This document shows positions 1-5,734 of a stretch of DNA of 13,720 bases, in pieces. The notes beneath the pieces were generated by a model that saw only the letters and a list, made by a program, of their open reading frames with translations, was not told the origin of the DNA and ran no database searches. How positions within the stretch are numbered: the first letter of the stretch is position 1; the number at the start of each line of letters is the position of its first letter. The translations under genes were made by a program, and so were the position numbers. This DNA comes from Pseudomonadota bacterium (GTDB taxonomy: Bacteria; Pseudomonadota; Gammaproteobacteria; Burkholderiales; Burkholderiaceae_F): contig JAEZVV010000166.1 in the NCBI GenBank assembly GCA_023443095.1, forward strand, positions 1-13,720, written 5' to 3'.

Positions 1-258
1 GAAGGCATGATCATCGGCATCCACTCGCGCGACAACGACCTGGTCGTCAACCCGATCAAGGGCAAGCAGCTCACCAACGTTCGTGCCTCGGGCACCGACG
101 AAGCCGTGCGCCTGATCCCGCCGGTCCAGCTGACGCTCGAGAGCGCGGTCGAGTTCATCGCCGACGACGAACTGGTCGAGATCACCCCGCACAACATCCG
201 CCTGCGCAAGCGCCACTTGAAGGAACACGAGCGCAAGCGCGCCAGCCGCGAAGGCTGA
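1..258 (+). CDS. typA: TypA/BipA ribosome-associated GTPase, C-terminal end (5' partial)
   Basis: This is the last 85 codons of TypA/BipA, a translational GTPase related to EF-G that binds the 70S ribosome and helps 50S assembly and stress adaptation. The reading frame is open from base 1, so the gene starts outside the window, and the GTPase and EF-G-like domains are not visible here. The visible part is the family's highly conserved C-terminal domain. It includes the signatures IIGIHSRDNDLVVNP, KGKQLTNVRASGTDEA and the basic tail LRKRHLKEHERKR, which is known to contact the ribosome. The gene ends ...Ala-Ser-Arg-Glu-Gly-stop. Those last codons are the first bases of a tandem repeat that continues past the stop, so the extreme C-terminus lies in duplicated DNA. 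The identification is firm because this segment is nearly invariant in the family. Confidence 0.95.
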   Translation, partial: EGMIIGIHSRDNDLVVNPIKGKQLTNVRASGTDEAVRLIPPVQLTLESAVEFIADDELVEITPHNIRLRKRHLKEHERKRASREG

Positions 259-390
259 GTGTCGGCGAGGCCGAGAGGCCGAGCCAACACTCTCCGGCGC
301 CAGCCGCGAAGCTTGAGTGTCGGCGAGGCCGAGAGGCCGAGCCAACAATCCCGGCGCCAGCCGGGAAGCTTGAGTGTCGGCTCAGGCCGA
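239..390 (+). repeat. Tandem repeat, 2.6 copies of a ~57-bp hairpin-forming unit overlapping the typA stop
   Basis: Unit 1 is 239-296 (58 bp), unit 2 is 297-353 (57 bp), and unit 3 starts at 354 and diverges after about 380. Each unit begins GCGCCAGCCG and carries the codons Ala-Ser-Arg-Glu-(Gly/Ala)-stop, so the end of typA has been copied downstream. Units 1 and 2 each contain an identical 30-nt foldable element at 260-289 and 318-347. It consists of TGTCGGC pairing with GCCAACA (one C-A mismatch), facing GA/GA dinucleotides, a GGCC/GGCC stem and a GAGA (GNRA) loop. Unit 3 keeps only a 5-bp hairpin (TCGGC-TCAG-GCCGA, 377-390). The array may protect the typA mRNA 3' end, or it may simply be slippage-born repeat DNA. 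The function is unknown. Confidence 0.85.
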
Positions 391-402
391 TGAAGTTCGA
401 AG

Positions 403-431
403 AACCGCGCCCTTGGGGCGCGGTTTTTTTT
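403..431 (+). terminator. Intrinsic terminator of typA
   Basis: A G/C-rich stem of about 10 bp (403-412 with 416-425, core CCGCGCCC/GGGGCGCGG) has a very short loop and is followed by eight T residues (424-431). It lies directly behind the repeat array, so the repeats are transcribed as part of the typA 3' untranslated region. Confidence 0.93.
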
Positions 432-509
432 CGTGCCCGGCCGGTGTTCGGTCCCGGCGAGCCGACTTGAGACAATCGCAGGCCTGTGCTTTCCTGCGAC
501 TCCTTTCTT

Positions 510-902
510 ATGTCTCCCTCGGCCCTTCCCTGTCCCTGCGGCAGCAAGCTCGCTTACGAGGCCTGCTGCGGCCGCTTCCACGCCGGCCCGCAGCGCCTGC
601 TCGCACCCACCGCCGAAGCGCTGATGCGCTCGCGTTACTCCGCGTTTGTGCTGGGGCAAAGCGACTACCTGCTCTCGACCTGGCACCCCGATACGCGCCC
701 GCCGCAGATCGAGTCCGACGAGCCGGGGCTGCGCTGGCTCGGGCTCGACGTGCGCGGCTGCTCGCAACAGGACGCCGACCATGCAACAGTCGAGTTCGTC
801 GCCCGCTGCAAGCTGGGCGGGCGAGCCAGCCGACACCACGAAACCAGCCGCTTCGTGCGCGAGGGCGGCCGATGGTTCTATCTCGACGGCGACGTCCGCT
901 GA
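510..902 (+). CDS. ychJ: YchJ-like UPF0225 protein with SEC-C zinc motif
   Basis: This is a 130-residue cytoplasmic protein of the YchJ/UPF0225 family. Its biochemical role is not established; the fold is a zinc-binding SEC-C motif joined to an NTF2-like alpha+beta domain. The N-terminal SEC-C motif is complete, with C8-x-C10-G-S and C19-C20. It is followed by the family signatures LMRSRYSAFVLG (about 38-49) and TWHP (57-60), then FVARCKLGGR and SRFVREGGRWFYLDG near the end. E. coli YchJ has a second SEC-C motif at its C-terminus. This protein stops before that point, so it is the shorter, single-motif form. The ATG at 510 places the CPCGS motif close to the start as in relatives; a GTG at 486 in the same frame would add eight residues. 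No strong ribosome binding site is visible for either start. The gene stands alone behind the typA terminator. Confidence 0.88.
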   Translation: MSPSALPCPCGSKLAYEACCGRFHAGPQRLLAPTAEALMRSRYSAFVLGQSDYLLSTWHPDTRPPQIESDEPGLRWLGLDVRGCSQQDADHATVEFVARCKLGGRASRHHETSRFVREGGRWFYLDGDVR

Positions 903-1087
903 CGCGGCCGGCGGCAGGGCTTGCTGCCGCGGTCAATACCGACTTGTCGCGAGCGACATTGCTGCGCTTGGGCGCTGCCGCCGATACTCGTCGAGGCACG
1001 GACGAAGCGACCCGACCTACCGCGCGACTGATGGACAAGGCCGCCACAGTCCAGTGCCTCAATGAACTCGAAGGCAAAGGACTAGCA
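903..1087 (+). promoter_or_regulatory. Intergenic region ahead of the asparaginase cluster, with hairpin and perfect palindrome
   Basis: This is 185 bp with no credible gene. A 7-bp inverted repeat (GCGGCAG/CTGCCGC, 911-930) just after the ychJ stop could end that transcript weakly, but it lacks a T tract. A perfect 14-bp palindrome, TGTCGCGAGCGACA, lies at 945-958 and looks like an operator. Directly after it are a poor -35 (TTGCTG, 959-964) and a GATACT -10 candidate (983-988) at 18-bp spacing. The promoter assignment is tentative because only the -10 is reasonable. An AAAGGA ribosome-binding-like sequence (1077-1082) precedes the ATG at 1088. Confidence 0.35.
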
Positions 1088-2134
1088 ATGAAGCAAAGTG
1101 GTATCGGTATTGCGTTGATGGCTTGTTTGTTTCCTCTGTGCGTGACGGCCCAGGAACTTCCGGTCTGCCAAGTGATCGCTACCGGCGGGACCATCGCCTC
1201 GAAAATCAACCCCGCCACCGGAGCGCCCGAGCCGGCCTTGAGCGGTGACGACCTGATCGCAAGCGTTCCCGGCATCGACCGGGTCGCGCGAATTGAAGTT
1301 CTAAACCAGGCCCGAGTGCCTTCGACTTTCATGGGCCCCGAGCTGTGGGTCGAACTCAGCCGCAATGTCGAACGCGCGCTGGCGCGGCCCGAGGTAGCCG
1401 GGGCGATCGTCTCGCATGGCACTGACACGCTCGACGAAACCGCATTTTTCCTCGATCTCACGGTGGCGTCCGACAAGCCGGTGGTACTCACCGGCGCGCA
1501 GCGCAACGCCTCGGATTTTGACTTCGACGGTCCGCGCAACCTGCTCAACGCGGCCCGAATCTGCGCCGAGCCGCGTGCCCGCGGCAAGGGTGCGATGCTG
1601 GTCTTGAACAGTCAGATCAACGCGGCGCGTGAAGTCAGCAAGACCCATACCTCGGATGTCGAGTCCTTCAAGTCTGGCGATTACGGTTTTCTCGGCAATG
1701 TCGACCTCGACCGGGTTACCTTCTACCGCTCGCCCGAACGGCGCCAGCACATCCCTCTCAAAAACGGGCCGCTGCCGCGGGTCGATATCGTCACCACCTA
1801 CGGCGGCAATGACGGTCACGCGATCGCCGCGGCCGCGGCCAATGGCGCGGCCGGCATCGTCGTCGCCGCTGGTGGCATCGGCAATGTCAACGCGCCGACC
1901 TACGAGGCGATCAAGGCCGCTCTTGGCCAGGGGGTCAAGGTCGTGATCTCGTCGCGAGTGCCCAACGGACGCGTCTTCCCGCTCTACAGCTCGGTCGGCG
2001 GAGGGAAAACGCTCAAGGACGCTGGCGCACTGTTTGCCGACAACCTTGGCCCGCACAAAGCCCGCATCCTGCTGATGCTCGCGCTCCAGCACACCCGCGA
2101 CAACGCCCGCCTGCAGGCGAGCTTCGACCGCTAA
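1088..2134 (+). CDS. Exported L-asparaginase-family amidohydrolase (type II-like, divergent)
   Basis: This 348-residue enzyme belongs to the bacterial-type asparaginase/glutaminase family, which hydrolyses side-chain amides (L-asparagine to L-aspartate plus ammonia). Residues 1-21 form a Sec signal peptide (Lys2, hydrophobic core, likely cleavage after V-T-A), so it should act in the periplasm. The catalytic set is present: nucleophile Thr35 in ATGGTIAS, the Thr112-Asp113 pair in SHGTDTLDET, and Lys185 in EVSKTHT. Aligned by eye with E. coli AnsB, it differs at substrate-handling positions. AnsB Tyr25 in the mobile lid has no counterpart, SQDM becomes STFM (Gln59 to Thr80), and no Glu283 equivalent is visible. 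Specificity may therefore differ from asparagine or glutamine. The ATG at 1088 is chosen for the signal peptide and the upstream AAAGGA; the frame is open far upstream, but that stretch is not protein-like. It is the first gene of the amidohydrolase-dcuC cluster. Confidence 0.88.
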   Translation: MKQSGIGIALMACLFPLCVTAQELPVCQVIATGGTIASKINPATGAPEPALSGDDLIASVPGIDRVARIEVLNQARVPSTFMGPELWVELSRNVERALARPEVAGAIVSHGTDTLDETAFFLDLTVASDKPVVLTGAQRNASDFDFDGPRNLLNAARICAEPRARGKGAMLVLNSQINAAREVSKTHTSDVESFKSGDYGFLGNVDLDRVTFYRSPERRQHIPLKNGPLPRVDIVTTYGGNDGHAIAAAAANGAAGIVVAAGGIGNVNAPTYEAIKAALGQGVKVVISSRVPNGRVFPLYSSVGGGKTLKDAGALFADNLGPHKARILLMLALQHTRDNARLQASFDR

Positions 2135-2150
2135 GCGGTTCGAGCGACCT

Positions 2151-2176
2151 GCGCCGCACCGCGGGCGGTGCGGCGC
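2151..2176 (+). other. Intercistronic hairpin, perfect 10-bp stem
   Basis: GCGCCGCACC (2151-2160) and GGTGCGGCGC (2167-2176) pair perfectly around a 6-nt loop in the 69-bp gap between the asparaginase and amidohydrolase genes. No T run follows, so it is not a standard intrinsic terminator. It could stabilise the upstream mRNA against 3' exonucleases and set different expression levels for the two genes. A GTG that would extend the amidohydrolase frame (2168) lies inside the stem, which argues for the ATG at 2204. Confidence 0.7.
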
Positions 2177-2203
2177 CCCATCACGATCAACGAGAGCACC
2201 ACC

Positions 2204-3613
2204 ATGTACGACTTGATTCTGAAAAACGCCGTAGTCGTCGACCCGGCGAATGGCCTACATCAGCCCGCCGACATCGGCATCGAGGGCGGCAAGATCGCCG
2301 CCGTCGAGCCCGATCTGCCGGCAGGAAAGGCGCGGGAGATCCTCGATTTCGCCGGCAGCACCGCGATCCCCGGCATCATCGACACCCACGTCCACCTCGG
2401 TTCGATGTGGGGCGGTGACCAGGGTCAGGCGATGCTGGCCAAGGCCGGGGTCTGCACCTGTCTCGATCTCGCCGGCCCAATCGACGACGTGATCGGTTCG
2501 ATCGCGACCAAGGGCGCCGGCCTCAACATCGCGACCCTGCAGTTCGCCAGCCCGCCCTATACCTTCCGCGACGCCCATCCCTCGGTGGCCGAGATGGACG
2601 CCCTGATCGAAACCAGCCTCGAGCAGGGCGCGCTCGGCGTGAAGCTTCTGGGCGGCCATTACCCGCTCACGCCCGACGTTTCCCGCACCCTGATCGCCCG
2701 CGCCCGCGCCAAGGGCGCCTACATTGCCTGGCACGCCGGCACCACCGAACACGGTTCGAACATCGAAGGCATGCGCGAAGCGGTCGAGATGGCCGACGGC
2801 AACTTCCTGCACCTGCCGCACATCAACAGCTACTGCCGGGGCGCGGTGCGCGACGAAGTGAGCGAGACGCTCGAGGCGATCGCCCTGCTGAAAGCCAACC
2901 CCAACATCTACAGCGAGTCCTACATCTCGCCCATGAACGGCACCCGCCTGACCTGCGACAACGGTGTCCCGGTGAGCAAGGTGACCTGCAACTGCCTGGT
3001 CAAGCTTGGATTTACCGCCGACGAGGCCGGGATCGAACGCGGCTTCCTCGCCGGTCGCGTCAATGCCGTGGTCCAGCTCGGCAACGAAAGCGTCCTGGTC
3101 AGCGGCGCCGAAGGCCTCAGGCTCTGGCGTGAGGCCGGCACCGACCTCGGCGGCAGCTTCCCGGTCAATCCGCCCATCCCGCGGGTGATGCTGGCCGAAG
3201 CCAAGCGCGAGAGCGGCGCCTTCGTCGTCGACTGCCTCTCCACCGACGGCGGCTGCATCCCGCGCAACGTGATCGTCGAGCAGGGCCTGTCGCTGGTGCG
3301 GCTGGCGGTCTGGAGCCTGGACGAGTTCGTGCGCAAGACCAGCTACAACCCCTCGCGTCTGCTGCGTCTGGTCAACAAGGGGCATTTGTCGGTCGGCGCC
3401 GACGCCGACATCACGGTGCTCGACCTCGCCGCACAAAAGCCGGTTGCAGCCTTCGTCGGCGGCCGCCCGATCATGTACCGCGGCCTGGTCACCGGCCGCG
3501 GCTCGAACCTGATCTGCACCCCCAGGGGCGAGGCCCACGTGCGTGGGCTCGGACTCTCGGCGATTGTCGTCGACCCGCTCGCCGGGCCGCTGCCGATGGG
3601 GGCGGGGCGGTGA
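2204..3613 (+). CDS. Metal-dependent amidohydrolase (dihydroorotase/hydantoinase-like superfamily), substrate unknown
   Basis: This is a 469-residue amidohydrolase-superfamily enzyme with no signal peptide, so it is probably cytoplasmic. It has the family layout: a small N-terminal beta domain (1-52), the TIM-barrel start GIIDTHVHLG with metal ligands His62 and His64, and a likely carboxylated lysine, Lys147, in LGVKLLGGH. Further ligand candidates are His177 in AWHAGT and His203/His206 in HLPHINSYCRG, and Asp348 in STDGG is the probable catalytic acid. The C-terminal segment GHLSVGADADITVLDL (393-408) is the usual beta-sandwich closure. The lysine-bridged binuclear site is typical of enzymes that open cyclic amides or imides or remove acyl groups, such as dihydroorotase, hydantoinase and imidase. 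I do not recognise the exact subfamily. An SYCRG segment and a Cys-rich stretch (251-264) are distinctive. ATG 2204 is preferred over GTG 2168, which lies inside a hairpin. Confidence 0.82.
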   Translation: MYDLILKNAVVVDPANGLHQPADIGIEGGKIAAVEPDLPAGKAREILDFAGSTAIPGIIDTHVHLGSMWGGDQGQAMLAKAGVCTCLDLAGPIDDVIGSIATKGAGLNIATLQFASPPYTFRDAHPSVAEMDALIETSLEQGALGVKLLGGHYPLTPDVSRTLIARARAKGAYIAWHAGTTEHGSNIEGMREAVEMADGNFLHLPHINSYCRGAVRDEVSETLEAIALLKANPNIYSESYISPMNGTRLTCDNGVPVSKVTCNCLVKLGFTADEAGIERGFLAGRVNAVVQLGNESVLVSGAEGLRLWREAGTDLGGSFPVNPPIPRVMLAEAKRESGAFVVDCLSTDGGCIPRNVIVEQGLSLVRLAVWSLDEFVRKTSYNPSRLLRLVNKGHLSVGADADITVLDLAAQKPVAAFVGGRPIMYRGLVTGRGSNLICTPRGEAHVRGLGLSAIVVDPLAGPLPMGAGR

Positions 3614-3643
3614 ACCGCATTCGTCCCGGACACGATTTTCCAA

Positions 3644-3660
3644 TCACGCTTCTTGCGTGA
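3644..3660 (+). other. Short hairpin just upstream of the dcuC ribosome binding site
   Basis: TCACGC (3644-3649) and GCGTGA (3655-3660) pair around a TTCTT loop in the 65-bp gap ahead of dcuC, ending a few bases before the AAGG at 3667-3670. There is no T tract. It may be an mRNA structure that influences dcuC translation, or it may be chance; six pairs alone is weak evidence. Confidence 0.4.
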
Positions 3661-3678
3661 GTCAACAAGGTAGTAAAG

Positions 3679-4944
3679 ATGCAAATTACGGTATGGCTTG
3701 CGGCGATCGTGGTGATCGCCACCGTCTGGGCAATGGTCAAGCGCTACGAGACGCGGCTGGTGCTGGTGACCTCGGGCCTGGTGCTGGCAACCCTCAGCTT
3801 GAGCCCGATGAGCGCGCTCGACGCTTTTGCCAAAAGCATGACCACGGGTTCGCTGATCATGGCGATCTGCGGCGCGATGGGTTTCGCCTACGTGATCTCG
3901 TACACGCGCTGCGACGAACACCTGGTCACTCTGCTGGCCAAACCCTTGGCCAAGCTGGGTCTGCTGCTGGTGCCGGCAGCGGCGGCCATGACCTTCTTCA
4001 TCAACATCGCGATCCCGTCGGCAGCGGGTTGCGCCGCCGCGGTCGGCGCCACCCTCATTCCCCTGATGCTGCGCTCGGGGATCAAGCCTGCCGGTGCCGC
4101 CGCCGCGGTGCTGGTCGGCACCTACGGTTCGCTGCTCTCGCCCGGCCTGTCGCACAACGCCTTTGTCGCCAAGATGGCCGGGTTCGAGATCATGCAGATG
4201 ATCGCCCACCACGCCACTTACACCTTGGCGATGGGAGCGATCGGCGTGCTCGGCGTGACGATCGCCGTGTTCCTGTTCAAGGACCATCAGGGCGAAGTCG
4301 GCGCGGCCGGCGCCAAGCTCGCCGCCGGCCAGGCGATCGATCGGCCGAAGCTCTTGTTTGCACTCGCGCCCTTTGTTCCGCTCGTCTTGCTGGTGCTCGG
4401 CAACACGGTGCTGCCGGCAATCAAGATGGGGGTGCCGCAGGCGATGGTGATCGGTGCGATTTACGCGTTTGCCGTGACCCGAATGAGCCCGGCCAAGATG
4501 TGCAACGAGTTCTTCAACGGCATGGGCAAGGGTTACGCCGACGTGCTGGGCATCATCATCGCTGCCGGTGTTTTCGCCGCCGGTCTGAAAAGCGCCGGCC
4601 TGATCGACGCCTTCGTCGAAGTGCTCAAGAACTCGAACGACATCGCCCGCTGGGGCGGTTCTATCGGTCCTTTCCTGATGGGCGTTCTGGTCGGCTCGGG
4701 TGATGCCGCGGCCTTCGCCTTCAACGAGGCGGTTACCCCGCACGCGGCCCAGTTCGGCATGACGATTCCCGACCTCGGCATGCTGGCGGCGATCGCCGGT
4801 GCGCTCGGCCGCACCATGAGCCCGGTCGCCGGCGTGGTGATCGTGGTTTCGGGCATTGCCGCGGTGTCGCCGCTCGAGGTGGTCAAACGCACCGCGCCGG
4901 CGATGATGATCGGGGTGGTCGTGCTCGCCCTGATCATGGTCTAG
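3679..4944 (+). CDS. dcuC: C4-dicarboxylate carrier, DcuC family
   Basis: This 421-residue inner-membrane protein is mostly hydrophobic, with about a dozen membrane segments. It belongs to the DcuC family, whose E. coli member moves C4-dicarboxylates (mainly succinate export, or exchange during fumarate respiration). The C-terminal third matches the family closely: AAGVFAAGLKSAGLID, the polar GSGDAAAFAFNEA segment, then ALGRTMSPVAGVV (about 375-387) and the SPLEVVKRT box (about 397-405). Length is slightly below E. coli DcuC (461). An AAGG at 3667-3670 precedes the ATG at suitable spacing. The gene follows the amidohydrolase in the same direction and is closed by a strong terminator, so the three genes are probably one unit. 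Its position behind an aspartate-releasing enzyme suggests it handles the C4 product. The direction of transport and exact substrate (aspartate, succinate or another diacid) are inference. Confidence 0.88.
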   Translation: MQITVWLAAIVVIATVWAMVKRYETRLVLVTSGLVLATLSLSPMSALDAFAKSMTTGSLIMAICGAMGFAYVISYTRCDEHLVTLLAKPLAKLGLLLVPAAAAMTFFINIAIPSAAGCAAAVGATLIPLMLRSGIKPAGAAAAVLVGTYGSLLSPGLSHNAFVAKMAGFEIMQMIAHHATYTLAMGAIGVLGVTIAVFLFKDHQGEVGAAGAKLAAGQAIDRPKLLFALAPFVPLVLLVLGNTVLPAIKMGVPQAMVIGAIYAFAVTRMSPAKMCNEFFNGMGKGYADVLGIIIAAGVFAAGLKSAGLIDAFVEVLKNSNDIARWGGSIGPFLMGVLVGSGDAAAFAFNEAVTPHAAQFGMTIPDLGMLAAIAGALGRTMSPVAGVVIVVSGIAAVSPLEVVKRTAPAMMIGVVVLALIMV

Positions 4945-4983
4945 AGACTTCCTCTTGCTGGCGTGTTGGTCTGCCAGCGCTTC

Positions 4984-5013
4984 AAGCTCCCGCTGCGGCG
5001 GGAGCTTTTTTTT
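4984..5013 (+). terminator. Intrinsic terminator after dcuC
   Basis: There is a perfect 10-bp stem, AAGCTCCCGC (4984-4993) with GCGGGAGCTT (4998-5007), a TGCG loop, and eight Ts (5006-5013). It ends the asparaginase-amidohydrolase-dcuC transcript. On the opposite strand the same stem is followed by GAAGCG instead of a U tract, so it should stop the converging kdp transcript poorly. Confidence 0.93.
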
Positions 5014-5034
5014 CTGAGACTTGAGGTTGTGGGG

Positions 5035-5730
5035 CTATTCGCTGCGGAAGCGGTAGCCGATGCCGGCTTCGGTCACGAGGTAACGCGGCATCGACGCATC
5101 GGCTTCGATCTTGCGCCGCAGGTTGGCCATGTGGACCCGCACGTAATGCGAGTCCTCGGTGTGGCCTGGGCCCCAGATCGCGGTGAGCAACTGCCTGTGG
5201 GTGAGCACGCGGTCGGGCTGGGACACCAAGTGGGTGAGCAGCCGGTATTCGATCGGCGTCAGGTGCACGGCGGCGCCGGCGCGGGTCACGCTGCGCTGGG
5301 CGAGATTGATGCTGACCTCGCCGAACTCGACCACGGCATTGACCTGCGCATGGAGCTGGCCCTGGCGTCGCAGCTGGGCCCTGACCCGGGCGAGCAGTTC
5401 GCCCGCGCCGAAGGGTTTGACCAGGTAGTCGTCGGCGCCGGCGTCGAGCGCGGCGATCTTGTCCGCCTCGGCGCTGCGGGCCGACAAGACCACCACCGCC
5501 GCCTTCGACCAGGTGCGCAGGTCGCGGATGAAGTCGATGCCGTCGCCGTCGGGCAGGCCGAGGTCGAGCACGATCAGGTCGGGGCGGCGGGCCGCGGCTT
5601 CGATCAGGCCGCGCTTGACACCTTCGGCCTCGGTCACTTCGTGCTGCTCGGTTTCGAGCGCGAGCCGGACAAAGCGCCGGATCTCGGCCTCGTCTTCGAC
5701 CACCAGGACGCGGGTGGGAACAGGGTTCAT
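5035..5730 (-). CDS. kdpE: KdpE response regulator of the potassium-uptake operon
   Basis: This 231-residue OmpR/PhoB-type regulator is the DNA-binding partner of KdpD and activates kdpFABC when K+ is limiting. The receiver domain has the acidic pair Glu12/Asp13 (VVEDE), phospho-acceptor Asp56 in IVLDLGLPDGDG, Ser83 in VVLSARS, and Lys105 in DDYLVKPFG. The winged-helix domain covers roughly residues 130-230 with LTPIEYRLLTHL, LLTAIWGP, HYVRVHMANLRRKIE and the terminal GIGYRF. Length fits E. coli KdpE (225). The frame is open 45 codons further upstream, but that stretch lies inside kdpD and is not receiver-like; the ATG at 5730 starts the protein right before the first strand. It begins 4 bp after the kdpD stop, so translation is probably coupled. 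Confidence 0.96.
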   Translation of the reverse strand: MNPVPTRVLVVEDEAEIRRFVRLALETEQHEVTEAEGVKRGLIEAAARRPDLIVLDLGLPDGDGIDFIRDLRTWSKAAVVVLSARSAEADKIAALDAGADDYLVKPFGAGELLARVRAQLRRQGQLHAQVNAVVEFGEVSINLAQRSVTRAGAAVHLTPIEYRLLTHLVSQPDRVLTHRQLLTAIWGPGHTEDSHYVRVHMANLRRKIEADASMPRYLVTEAGIGYRFRSE

Positions 5731-5734
5731 AAGT

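Noticed and set aside
239..390. CRISPR array
   Set aside because: There are only two full units and they differ only slightly along their whole length. There are no unique spacers, and the units overlap typA codons.
467..494. Sigma-70 promoter for ychJ starting with TTGAGA at 467-472
   Set aside because: The -10 position at 17-bp spacing (TTTCCT) is a poor match, so the element is not supported.
374..1087. In-frame upstream extension of the asparaginase ORF
   Set aside because: It would overlap ychJ and the typA terminator, is Arg/Ala-rich, and would bury the clear signal peptide that starts at 1088.
2168..2203. GTG start 12 codons upstream of the amidohydrolase ATG
   Set aside because: The GTG lies inside the 10-bp hairpin and the added residues do not resemble the family N-terminus; the ATG at 2204 begins with the usual YDLILKNA strand.
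2255..3643. 462-codon open frame on the - strand opposite the amidohydrolase
   Set aside because: It is a shadow of a gene with intact metal-site motifs. It has no ribosome binding site and no domain-like pattern.
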